Of a stretch of 64,000 nucleotides of DNA, positions 13,102-22,641 are shown piece after piece. Numbering within the stretch: position 1 is the stretch's first letter; each line of letters opens with the position of its first letter. Source of the DNA: Hyphodiscus hymeniophilus (Eukaryota > Ascomycota > Leotiomycetes > Helotiales > Hyphodiscaceae); assembly GCA_016508695.1 (NCBI GenBank), contig VNKQ01000014.1, positions 930,001 through 994,000 on the forward strand, given 5' to 3'. Position numbers and translations under genes: made by a program. The notes below the pieces were generated by a model. That model ran no database searches. It was not told the DNA's origin and worked only from the letters and a program-made list of their open reading frames with translations.

Positions 13102-14598
13102 TCATTTTTTCCTGGCTATCCAGTGACTAGCTTTATATGTGTTCTGGATCATACTGGCCGAGTCTTGGATATATGGTGTTGTGATTCCCGATTCTCTATG
13201 CTCAATCTCAAAACCCATCTTCTCTATTAAGGCTATGACTTCGTCGTCTGTCAACTCCACGCTCCCTGGATCAGCGATGCCTGTGATGATATCATTAGCA
13301 ACTAAAACTCTGAGCTGCAGGAAACAAGTACCTCTGGCGTCTTTGCTGGAATGCGATTCTTTTCCATGGTCATGTGTACCAGGAGCATTGTTCTCGAAAT
13401 GCCAAAGCAACGGCCCAACATTGATCAGCAATCCGCCAATTTTTAGACAATTCCGAATCGCTTCGATGTATCGTATGATGTTCGGGGCAGTATCCAGGAA
13501 GAATACCGTAGCAACCGCATCGAACCGACCTCGCTGTTCTTCATTGCTGTACAAGAGCAAAAAGTCGGATGCGCTCATGCTCATCTCTCCAGGGGTTTCA
13601 ATACCTTCCATTTTCGTTCCCGGATGTACATCTGGTACCTGAACTGACCTGAGGTGATTAGACCGGCTTTGATGATTCGAGAACGAATGTACCCAAGGAA
13701 ACAAAGTATGATTGTTTGCTGTTGGACAGAAATTGAGGATGTAAGAGCTGGCAAGAAGCTGATGGAAGCTTATCTCGTTGCCTTCGCAATCGAAACCTTC
13801 GCAACAGAGTTCTAACACGAGTCGACCAAGTCCCGCCCCTGGAACGAGAACACGCAGCTTAGATCCAGAGCGAGCCTGCCGTTCTTTCTGAAGCGCCCGA
13901 ACCACGGGGCCATTACATGCCTCCCTCTCTGCAGCACCTTCGGCAGACCAATCACGATAGAACTGCCGAAGAGTACTCCTTGACTTCTCGAGATCGTTCG
14001 AAGTCGCCAAACCTCGCCAGTCATTGGGATTCTTCTCGTCCTTAGTCTTCGGCACCTGTGGGGCTTGGATACCAAAAGATTGAAGTCCACATTGCATGAT
14101 TGCGGTTGCCAGTTCGGCATTCTTGTCAATTCCCTCATCAACTGAGTTGAGAGTATCGAGATATGAGAAAGGTGGTGCGGCTAGTAGTTCCCAGTGTGCT
14201 CTCGGAAGTGCATAGAATGATTGTCTCCTGAGATGGGTGGTGTTGAAGTGGGCGACTTTCGCATATTGACTGCGTGGATTTGAGTTCAGTAATTGAGTAT
14301 ATATTTTAACGACTCACAACTGCAGACAGAGAAGACGGAGTGAGTTGATTTATAATACCAACACGATCAGGAACTCCAAAGCAGGAGAGGCTGCCTACCC
14401 ATCAAAGAAGCGGTGATGGGTAGGCAAAGAAACGGTCTGTTTGTAGCAGACTGGGTAACGTGCAAGCGCTTTAAAAGTTGCAAGATCGAGATGAACTTAC
14501 AAGAAAGAATCCAGTGCCGCAAAGAGGACCCTTTGCTCATCCGGATCGTCATGCGTTTGTTCATTTCCTTCCCATTCATTATCTTCCATTCGTGACAT
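13102..14598 (-). CDS. Carnosine N-methyltransferase-like (N2227 family)
   Basis: SAM-dependent methyltransferase of the N2227/CARNMT1 family, about 404 aa; family members methylate carnosine-like His-containing peptides. Exons (transcript order): 14598-14501, 14269-13332, 13280-13102. Evidence: the FYALP segment near the N-terminus, the RDWSAEGAAERE signature, and the SAM-binding loop VPGAGLGRL (residues about 176-181) followed by an acidic residue in CEGNEIS. The last intron is 51 nt, a multiple of three and without a stop, so an unspliced reading would add 17 residues. I remove it because it has GTACTT...CACAG ends, a branch-like TGCTAAT, and the joined reading ARGIADPGSVEL fits. Intron 1 is 228 nt and holds a 12-bp hairpin. 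The gene is divergent from the poly(A) polymerase, 184 bp apart. Confidence 0.88.
14392..14426. repeat. Perfect 12-bp inverted repeat inside an intron
   Basis: TGCCTACCCATC at 14,392-14,403 and its exact complement GATGGGTAGGCA at 14,415-14,426 flank an 11-nt loop. It lies in intron 1 of the N2227 methyltransferase and would fold into a stable stem in the pre-mRNA. Confidence 0.85.
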
Positions 14599-14782
14599 TG
14601 TGATAATATGTGAGGCGAAGTGAATTCCGCAAGCTAAAGGCTTCAGCCTTGCTGACGTAACCGTAATGAATTCGTTAGCGCGCGGGCGCGCTCAAAGCTC
14701 CAAAGACGGACCTTCCAACCGTTCGTCTTTCACATTATCAGTTCCAACACCACACCCTTCGTCCATTCCTCCCAGTACCATC
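14599..14782. promoter_or_regulatory. Divergent promoter with CRE-like and GC palindromes
   Basis: The 184 bp separate the start codons of the methyltransferase (-) and poly(A) polymerase (+). They contain TGACGTAA (14,653-14,660), which resembles a CRE/ATF-type bZIP site, and the perfect 16-bp inverted repeat AGCGCGCGGGCGCGCT (14,677-14,692). Both could serve either gene. Which protein binds is inference. Confidence 0.4.
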
Positions 14783-17035
14783 ATGGCGTCTTCTGTCGAC
14801 AAACGCCGTGGTATCACTGGCCCAATCTCTGAAGCCCTCCCTACACCGGAGGAGAATCTGATGACCGAGGCGCTCAAGGAGGAGTTGAAGAGACAAAACA
14901 ATTACGAGAGTGCAGAAGATACCAAGAAAAGGTATGCCTAGATAGCTTACTGTGGAACTTGACACGAACTGCGCCTCCGTTTCTGTTTGATGTTCGCTCA
15001 CTTGTTTGTATTCGCTGACTTATTTCGCTTGTTTAGATATGTCGTCCTGGAATCTTTAAGATCAATCGCAAAGGTTTTCGTGAAAGAAGTAACCAAAGCG
15101 CAAGGGGGTCTGGACCACGTAGTGAATGCTGCAAATGCTACGATCCTCACTTTTGGAAGCTTCAGATTGGGTGTGTTCGGTCCTGGCTCAGATATAGATA
15201 CACTGATCGTTGGCCCAAAGAACGTAAAACGTTCAGACTTCTTCGAACGCTTCCCCGACCTCCTCCTCAAACATGCCCCAAAGGCGCTATAACTGGACTC
15301 ACATGTGTACCTGGTGCAAGGGTACCTCTTATCGGATTCGAATACTCTGGTATTACCATTGATTTGGTATACTCTCGAATCGAATCACTCAGTGTTATCC
15401 CCGACAACCTCAGCCTTTTAGACAACAATCTTCTGCGGGAACTTGAAATTCCTGACATAGACAGTTTGAATGGAAATCGAGTTACGGATGAGATGCTGGA
15501 ACTTGTCCCCCAACCCGCTGTCTTCAAAACTGCTCTCCGTGCTGTCAAACTCTGGGCTCAGCGGCGTGCCATTTACGCAAACATTGTCGGCTTTTGTGGT
15601 GGTGTTGCCTGGGCGATGTGCCTCGCAAGGGTCTGTCAGCTGTTCCCAAAGGCAACAAGCTCAACGATGGTCTTGAAATTCTTTCGAGTTATAGGGGATT
15701 GGAATTGGCCTGTGCCTGTCCTGCTCAAACCCTTGGACTCCAGAAACGACCTTGGGCTAAGGGTTTGGAATCCAAAAGTAAGAATCCTACTACTTCTCTG
15801 GAAATACAATGCTAAAATATAAAAGATTTACAAGCAGGACGGATTTCATCTGATGCCAATCATCACCCCATCATATCCACAAATCTGCTCCACAAATACT
15901 GTCACATACTCCACACTTGATGTTATGCGCAAAGAATTGAAGCGCGGCAGAGTCATCACAGAGAAGATAATGATGGGGAAAGCTCCATGGAAGGACCTAT
16001 TCGTCAAACACACGTTTTTCACCCAGGATTATAAATACTACTTGGCTGTCACATCATCGAGCATTACGAAGGAAGCACAACAAATCTGGTCTGGCAGAGT
16101 GGAGTCCAGAGTGCGACTGCTAGTTGGAGAGCTTGAAAATCACCCTTCTATCGCCCTTGCCCACCCTTTTAATAAACCTTTCAGCCGGGTCCATAGGTGT
16201 CGCACAGATGAAGAGGTCGAAAAGGCAAAGAGTGGTAGCATTGAGTACCTGTATAAAGCAATCCCCACCGAAGCCAACAGTAACAAGAATGGAGCCAAAT
16301 CCGAAGTGGCTGTCGTAGAAAAGAACGACCCAAATGGAGACAATAAGTCAGACGGCGAAGTACCTATCGCGACAGAAGGGGCCGTCAACGGCGATGAGAA
16401 CTTCACGTTTGTATACACTTCAACCAGTTACATTGGTCTGGAGCTGAAAGAAGGTAAGTATTCTTCCAACTATGGCAAATAGGTGGAACTTCATGCGGTG
16501 ACAGGCAAACTTAGCGATCCGTTGATGCTGCCTTAAGCCCATGTGCTAATTAACCCAGGTGCCAAATCTCTCGACCTTGAAAGAACTGTTAAAGAATGGA
16601 AGACCGGAAGAAGCGAACACCCAAAGCGCCCCGGCGTCACTGATTGGGAACTCTATGATCCCGAACTCAATGATCTAAGCGTCACCCATACTCGCAAGTA
16701 AGTCTGGTACACGGTCTTGCATTCTCTAGCCAAAGATCTGACGTTGCCGTCATTATAGCTTTGAACTTCCAGACGATGTGTTTGGTGAAGGAGAAGTGAA
16801 GGCTACTCGTCCGGTGAAGAAGTCTAAAAAGCGAATTATACCAGCAAAGGAACAGAGCGCACCTAAGAAGCGCAGTGCACCTGAAGTATGCCTGACTCTA
16901 GTACTTGGTCTCAGAGGCCAAACCTCAAGCATTTTCACTAGTGCTGGGCGATGACTTGGACTAATTCTCGTGCAGGGCACATCGGATACGACAGCTCCGT
17001 CTGCGAAAAGACAATCTGTGGCTGCTGCTGGATGA
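14783..17035 (+). CDS. pap1: Poly(A) polymerase, with a -1 frameshift
   Basis: Nuclear enzyme that adds poly(A) tails to pre-mRNA. Exons: 14783-14931, 15037-15777, 15838-16453, 16559-16697, 16759-16885, 16976-17035; about 610 aa if the frameshift is bridged. The nucleotidyltransferase core is clear: FGSFRLGVF...GSDIDTLIV with two catalytic Asp, the third Asp in GITIDLVYSRI, the central domain with LNGNRVTDE and KLWAQRRAIYANIVGF, and HTFFTQDYKYYL with the RNA-binding C-terminal part. The tail is basic (KKSKKR). The frame breaks inside exon 2: after LLLKHAPK the reading meets TAA at 15,290, while GAITGLTCVPG continues one base back. The slip sequence C CCA AAG (15,277-15,283) is a canonical -1 heptamer. 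Could be a true frameshift, a recent pseudogene or an assembly error. The VPGARVPLIG stretch also departs from the usual VPDAFVPIIK. The exon 3 acceptor is AAGCAG, so CAG may be exonic. Confidence 0.85.
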
Positions 17036-18281
17036 TATCTGTGCGAGATCACCCCACTCCACTATCTCCTGCTTTCCGTTGACCACATTTAACGGCAAGC
17101 TTTCAGCCATCCTCTTCGAACCCTTCCCCGAAGGACGTTCAAAACCGAAACCCAGCAGCTTAGGCACAGACTACTAAACAAGCAGCTACCACTAAGCCCA
17201 GCAGATCAAACTGGCTAAGTAAACTCTCAGCACTGTCCACACCCCTCATTCTGTATGGATGACAGAAAGATCTGATAAACAGCCTCGGAATTCGTTTCGT
17301 TCCGATACCAACCTCTTACTTTGATCATGCGTGCAGCGATGGCGTTCATAGACAACCTCTGATGAGGCATAGGAAGAAAATCTGGATTGGCGCAAGGTTG
17401 CCTTACATGGCTACGAGGATTGGTGTATCATACACAAAAATACAATTGCATTGTGAGACCATTGGTCTCATGTTACTCATCTATGCTCCCGGTGATCTTG
17501 TCATTCGTGATTTTTCATACTGCAAGCTTGGTTCCTGTCCCCACCCCTTCTCGAATCTCAAGAGACATAGTAAAGCAGGTAAATGAACCAAAATTTGACT
17601 CCTAGGGAGATGCAACATCGGAATCCATAGCAAAGCGAAATAACATCCCAGAGCAGGGGTATCTCGAAAAGTGCCCTACGTCACTGCAAAGAGCAGCGAA
17701 CACCAGTGGAAGGAAAGTATTGAAGGCATCAAACAGATTTCTTGGAAACACTCTATTTTCGCTCTTTCAGTCCGCCTTTTCTTAGTTACCGAGTAACTTA
17801 TTTTGTTCTGGATTTTTTTCCGACTTCGAAGTTCGCTCAGAGTGTGTCAATAAACTCCGAGTATCACTTGCGCGTACTGTAAGCGCTGTTTAGATCTAGA
17901 GCCCAGGCTCTCAAGTTCAGCCTCGACCCTTTACCTCCAAAAGGTTGTCTGACAAACTGCCATACACGTTCACCGAAACTGGCTCCTCCACGTCGTCCTG
18001 TAGGGCATCCTCATCACCGCCAAAGCCTCTTCCGCTACCTGTTTCCCCATCCACGGCAGACCGCACGCGACAGACTCACAAAGCTTCGATTCGAGACTCT
18101 CCCATTCTACAAGCATCGAGCGCAGTCACGAATCTACAACTACATCGTCAAACGGCAGGTCAAGCGAAGGGAAAAGAAAGCTACAGGAACTCGGATCCTT
18201 GATATCCTCCGCAGGCGGGGTCGTAGAGTATTTGGCGGATACCCCAAAGACGATGAGACTGCAGGACGAGCAGGTGTGACC
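17036..18281. other. Intergenic region with a coding-like 3' part
   Basis: 17,036-17,880 shows nothing recognisable. 17,883-18,281 is open for 133 codons in frame with the next gene and has no ATG; from about 18,066 it reads like protein, with FYKHRAQSRIYNY, the basic run KRQVKRREKK and GRRVFGGYPKDDE. It is probably part of the APP1-like gene, reached from an upstream exon I cannot place. Confidence 0.5.
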
Positions 18282-20855
18282 ATGTCTGGTTCTTTGCCTG
18301 GCTTTGGCGGAGGCGGTGGCGATGGAGCTTTGGGCGAAGGGAGAGAACATGGAGCCAGAAGGAGAAAGCTGGCTGGATATTTGAAGGCGGCGAATGATGT
18401 CAGACAGTCGTATCAACAATCTTATGCGCAGAAATGGGGTGCGGATGATGGCAATGATGATGATCAGGTGGGAATTCCAGGAGCGTTTCCTGATGTGGCG
18501 ATTGTTTCGCATGGGGATGAGCAACTCATTCTGTTCCCTTCTTATGCGAAGAGACATGCCAAAGAGGCTCCCAATATGGATGCCCCGCGGCCTGAGGGCA
18601 ACAGGAATAATGGTGAGGGCCCTGGAGATGCAGAATACTGGGCTAGGGAATGGCAGAGATTTGAGGATGATAAGGCTATTGTCGATGTGGACATTCGAGG
18701 CTGGATATACTCACCTCATCGAGGTCCTATGACGAGGAAGAATAGATTGCTCATTGGTCTGGCTCGACAATTGAGTGGGATTCCGGCTCCCAAGTCGTCG
18801 AGTAGAGATAACAGCCCTAATGCTGGTTCGCTGCGTGCAAGACACAACGAGCACGAAGCAAAGCGCGATCAGGAGAAGATCGCACAGGAAGCAGAGCAGA
18901 TTCTGAAAAGGGGCGAAGGAGAAGAATATATCGCATCACATGGCGATTACAGTGAGAAACCAAAAGAGGATTCAGACGGTGACAGTATATATAGTCATCG
19001 AGGGAGGCATGGTAGCCAAACGCCTTCACCAGCTGCGGATGAGCCTCCCAAACCGGGAAATCTATCTAAACGGGCTTCGTGGAATCAACCTTCTGATATG
19101 AGTAAGGACGAGTTATCAGCAGCAAATGTCCATCTAATGGCCCGTTTGAAGCCCTTTTTGACGAATCCTCTGGTTTCTACACCAGTTACTATCTTTTTTT
19201 ACGATGAGAACACCTCAGTGTCCCGAACAGTAACTACGAATGATGGTGGACACTTCACGTATCGAGCGGCATTGGACTTTATACCTACACACGTTCGAGT
19301 CTTAGCTTCGGAAAAGCTCTCGGCGACTGAAGAAGTCAAGATCATGGAACCCAAAGGAGTCAGCATCATTAGTGATGTTGATGATACAATAAAACACTCT
19401 TCCATCGGCGCCGGAGCTCGGGAGATCTTCAGAAATGCGTTTATCCGGGACCTAGCAGATCTGACTATCGATGGAGTCAGGGAATGGTACAACACGATGT
19501 ACGATATGGGAGTGGGCTTTCACTACGTGTCTAATTCGCCATGGCAGCTATTCCCTGTGCTGGTGAGCTTCTTTCGGATGGCCGGCCTACCACCAGGCTC
19601 CTATCATTTGAAACAGTACAGCGGAATGCTTCAGGGGATCTTCGAGCCTGTTGCCGAGAGAAAAAAGGGAACTCTTGAGAAGATCATGAAAGACTTCCCA
19701 GACCGAAAGTTCATACTCATTGGTGACAGTGGTGAAGCTGATCTGGAAGTGTACACTGATGTTGTACTCGCTAATCCTGGGAAGATACTAGCTATCTTCA
19801 TCAGAGATGTTACCACCCCCGCATCTCACGGCTTCTTCGATCCATCTTTGGGTCCTCTTAACGGTGACCGCTCTCGAGGCAGAGGTACCCCTTCGCGAGG
19901 CTTCTCTGGAGACAGCAAGATGTCTAGAATATCCACACGGTCAGAGCCTCCAGAAGTTCGACCTGCTCTTCCACCACGAATCCTTTCAGAGGTTGCTCCA
20001 CAGACAAGTGATGGCCCAACTATGGGCAAACTGATCGACTTCGATGATGAGCCTGAGGAACTTGATGTCCATGAATCTCATCGCCGCGTTATGCCCAGAT
20101 CAGCATCGGCTTTCGAAGAACTTGATTCTCCGAGACGCAAATCTGTACCTGATGGATCTGGGAAAGCTCCTCCCCCTCCTCGTCCTACGAAGCCTCTTGC
20201 ATTACGGGGCATCGCATCAAATATGTCTATACCGACAGGCAAGAAATCGCCGCCGCAACCTCGAAAATCTCGACGTCTTGGAGTGAATTCGGATACAGCC
20301 TCACCTTATTCTCACCCTCTTTCACAAGCCCAAAGCTCTGCAGATTTGAGGACACCGGCAACCGCAAACGAAGGTTACGTCTCCAGCGCCCGAAACAAAG
20401 TCTCCGCGGCATACAACGCCCTTCCTGAAGTTCGATCCTACTTTCCCACATCCCAATCCGCTTCACGCCAACCATCATCCGACAGCTTACGATCGAGCGA
20501 AAATCCACCCCCGCCCCCGCCGCGACGAAGCGGTACGGGCCAGACCTTGACAAGCCGGATAGTGTCCTACGCCAGCACCGACTCCTCAGACGACGAGGCT
20601 TCGTACCGACCTAATCCCGCGCCCGTTAACAAGAAACTGGATCTCTGGAAACGCAGATGGAAGCGTGCCAAGGAGATTCTGGATTCGCAGGGTGTGGCAT
20701 TGAGGAGTTGGAGGATTGGCGAGGATGTCTGCTTGGAAGCCGTGCACATGGTAGAGAAGGAGTTGACGAGGATGGGCGTTGAGGGCTATGGAAGAGGAAA
20801 GGGAAAAACAGGTCAGGGAGGAGGTGAGGTTAAGGTGGAGGACTTGAAGAGATGA
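18282..20855 (+). CDS. APP1-type phosphatidate phosphatase (DUF2183)
   Basis: Mg-dependent phosphatidate phosphatase related to yeast App1, an actin-patch enzyme that makes diacylglycerol at endocytic sites. Single open frame of 857 aa from the first in-frame ATG. The catalytic haloacid-dehalogenase-like motif is DVDDT (residues 365-369, in SIISDVDDTIKHS), supported downstream by FHYVSNSPWQLFP and FILIGDSGEADLEVY. The N-terminal part holds ARRRKLAGYLKAAND and a WIYSPHRGPMTRKNR segment, as in the fungal family. The region after about residue 520 is disordered and Ser/Pro-rich, with PPPPRPTKP and PPPPPPRRS runs that could bind SH3 domains, consistent with actin patches. The frame stays open for 133 codons upstream without ATG and looks coding, so the true start may lie in an upstream exon. 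The start given here is therefore a lower limit. Confidence 0.88.
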   Translation: MSGSLPGFGGGGGDGALGEGREHGARRRKLAGYLKAANDVRQSYQQSYAQKWGADDGNDDDQVGIPGAFPDVAIVSHGDEQLILFPSYAKRHAKEAPNMDAPRPEGNRNNGEGPGDAEYWAREWQRFEDDKAIVDVDIRGWIYSPHRGPMTRKNRLLIGLARQLSGIPAPKSSSRDNSPNAGSLRARHNEHEAKRDQEKIAQEAEQILKRGEGEEYIASHGDYSEKPKEDSDGDSIYSHRGRHGSQTPSPAADEPPKPGNLSKRASWNQPSDMSKDELSAANVHLMARLKPFLTNPLVSTPVTIFFYDENTSVSRTVTTNDGGHFTYRAALDFIPTHVRVLASEKLSATEEVKIMEPKGVSIISDVDDTIKHSSIGAGAREIFRNAFIRDLADLTIDGVREWYNTMYDMGVGFHYVSNSPWQLFPVLVSFFRMAGLPPGSYHLKQYSGMLQGIFEPVAERKKGTLEKIMKDFPDRKFILIGDSGEADLEVYTDVVLANPGKILAIFIRDVTTPASHGFFDPSLGPLNGDRSRGRGTPSRGFSGDSKMSRISTRSEPPEVRPALPPRILSEVAPQTSDGPTMGKLIDFDDEPEELDVHESHRRVMPRSASAFEELDSPRRKSVPDGSGKAPPPPRPTKPLALRGIASNMSIPTGKKSPPQPRKSRRLGVNSDTASPYSHPLSQAQSSADLRTPATANEGYVSSARNKVSAAYNALPEVRSYFPTSQSASRQPSSDSLRSSENPPPPPPRRSGTGQTLTSRIVSYASTDSSDDEASYRPNPAPVNKKLDLWKRRWKRAKEILDSQGVALRSWRIGEDVCLEAVHMVEKELTRMGVEGYGRGKGKTGQGGGEVKVEDLKR

Positions 20856-21053
20856 TTATGAAGCTCTATGAGTACACAGACACTTATTACAACGAGTAAC
20901 GTTGACATGCCAGAAAGCGCTCTTCTGCAGTTTGGGGATGTCCTTGTCCAGGTGCAAAACATTAACGGCAGTAACGCAATGTCCTAGTCGTTCAAAATGA
21001 TGTGAACGATAAGAATCGCCTTCAGGTCTTCTATTTGGGCGCTATACTACATA
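20856..21053. other. Convergent 3' spacer
   Basis: 198 bp between the stop codons of the APP1-like gene (+) and PDX1 (-). It must hold both polyadenylation regions; no separate element is seen. Confidence 0.6.
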
Positions 21054-22392
21054 TTACAGAACAAGTCTCCCTGGCTCACCTTCAAGCACAGTCTTCACTC
21101 GCTGAAGGAAGGCATTTGCTCTCTTCTCATCTCCTTTCGGTACTTTTACGCTGAAGATGTTGATTGACGCCGACATCCCCGGCACAGGCTTCGCAGTAAA
21201 AGAGGAAGCCGAAGACTTGCTCTTCCCAGACAAGAAATCAATTACGTCAACTTTTTTCGTGGGAGCCTTTGCTAGGCTTGCAACGGGCGAAGCTCCAGGC
21301 AATGCAGTAATTTGAGGCAAGAAGCTTCCTCTCGTACCGTTTGTCGAGGCTACCTTGTCAAGACCAAGAACTTGGTTGAAGAGTTCTTCTGCTGTGGGCT
21401 TGTAGTTCCTGGAGCGTGGTAGGTCGTCGTTCGCTACATCTGTGGCGCGAGCGATGAATGTAGAAAGTGGCATAAAGACGCCAAGCGATGATTGTATACG
21501 CTTCTGGACTTCAACTACAGCCTTCATTGAAATTGGAACTGCGATATCGACGTCTTGAGGAATCGATTCCGGAATAGGAGCTGCCTTTGCAGCAGGTTTC
21601 GGTGCTGGAGCTGCAAGTTTGATATTACTAAGATCGAGGTGAGAGAGTTTCTCAATCCTGTTTGAGAGCTCGGCGGGATAGCCTGCTGAGACTGAACCCA
21701 GGTAAGCCAGTACATCTCCCTTTAGCAAACGATTGTTGGGTCCCGTGGGCGTCATCTTCTCTATCGCAGAAGCATCCAGCCCATTTTCATGCATCAAGTG
21801 CTCGACTGAAGGTAGGAGAGGGTATGTCTGTTTTTCCACAGATTCAGAAGGCTGCCTTGAAGGCGCGGCTGACGACTTTGATTCCGAGGGCTTGGGAGCT
21901 TCTGCTTGTGGTTCCGATTTGGAGGCTTCTTGCTTCGGCGATGGTTTGGCTGGGCCTTCCTCCGCTGGTATTTCCAAAGAGCTAAGATCATCTCCCGATT
22001 CCGCAAGAACACCAATCCGGGTGCCCACTTGAATACCCTTGCTTCCATCGCCCAGGAAGATCTTTGCCATAATCCCATCGTCTTGTGCCTCCACATCCAT
22101 AGATGCCTTATCCGTTTCAACCTCCAACAGTACATCGCCGGCTGTGAAAGAATCTCCTTCTTTGACGCTCCATTTCGCAATGTTCCCTTCGGTCATAGTA
22201 GGCGATAAGGCAGGCATGGTGAAGTTCTGGGCGGCTAGACATTTGGCAGACGTTCGGAAACCTGAATCAATCAGTAGCTATACACTGAGACAGTTTTACG
22301 GAATTGTACGGACCTCGTGCGGTGGCATCTTGTCGCACTTGCTTAGCTGTGAGTCTAGCTGACAGACGACAAACTGTCGCAAAAGATGCCAT
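21054..22392 (-). CDS. pdx1: Pyruvate dehydrogenase E3-binding protein X
   Basis: Mitochondrial matrix protein that anchors dihydrolipoamide dehydrogenase (E3) to the pyruvate dehydrogenase core. Exons: 22392-22314 and 22261-21054; about 428 aa. Exon 1 encodes a basic, acid-poor presequence (MASFATVCRLSARLTAKQV). The lipoyl domain follows, with MPALSPTM and the lipoylated Lys78 in ETDKASMDVE. A Pro/Ala/Ser-rich linker leads to the E3-binding domain at about residues 173-215 (LPSVEHLMHENGLDAS...LLKGDVLAYLG). The rest does not carry the E2 acetyltransferase active-site HxxxDG motif, which separates it from the E2 subunit. The donor of the single intron is GTCCGT, unusual but needed by the frame. 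It is divergent from the next gene, 249 bp apart. Confidence 0.93.
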
Positions 22393-22641
22393 ACTGGCAA
22401 CTAGGAATTGGAGCTCACAATTGAGCTTCGTATGGTGGAGGGCGCAGATTGAGAATCTTGAGGCGGTTGAGTCCAACCAGAATCAGATACCGCGCTAGTG
22501 TGGCAGGGGTGTTTCCCCGATCGCCGAGAGCTTCAACTTTTTTAACGACACCACCCGTTTTGGTCGTCTTCGTACTTTTCGAGGTAAATACTTGAGATTT
22601 TCACATAAGTCAGATTTATCTTTGCTAACAAGTCATCTTAG
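22393..22641. promoter_or_regulatory. Divergent promoter region with 5'UTR intron
   Basis: 249 bp between the start codons of PDX1 (-) and the mitochondrial membrane protein (+); both products go to mitochondria. At 22,584-22,641 there is a likely 5'UTR intron of the + gene: GTAAAT donor, GCTAAC branch, CTTAG acceptor directly against the ATG. Confidence 0.55.
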
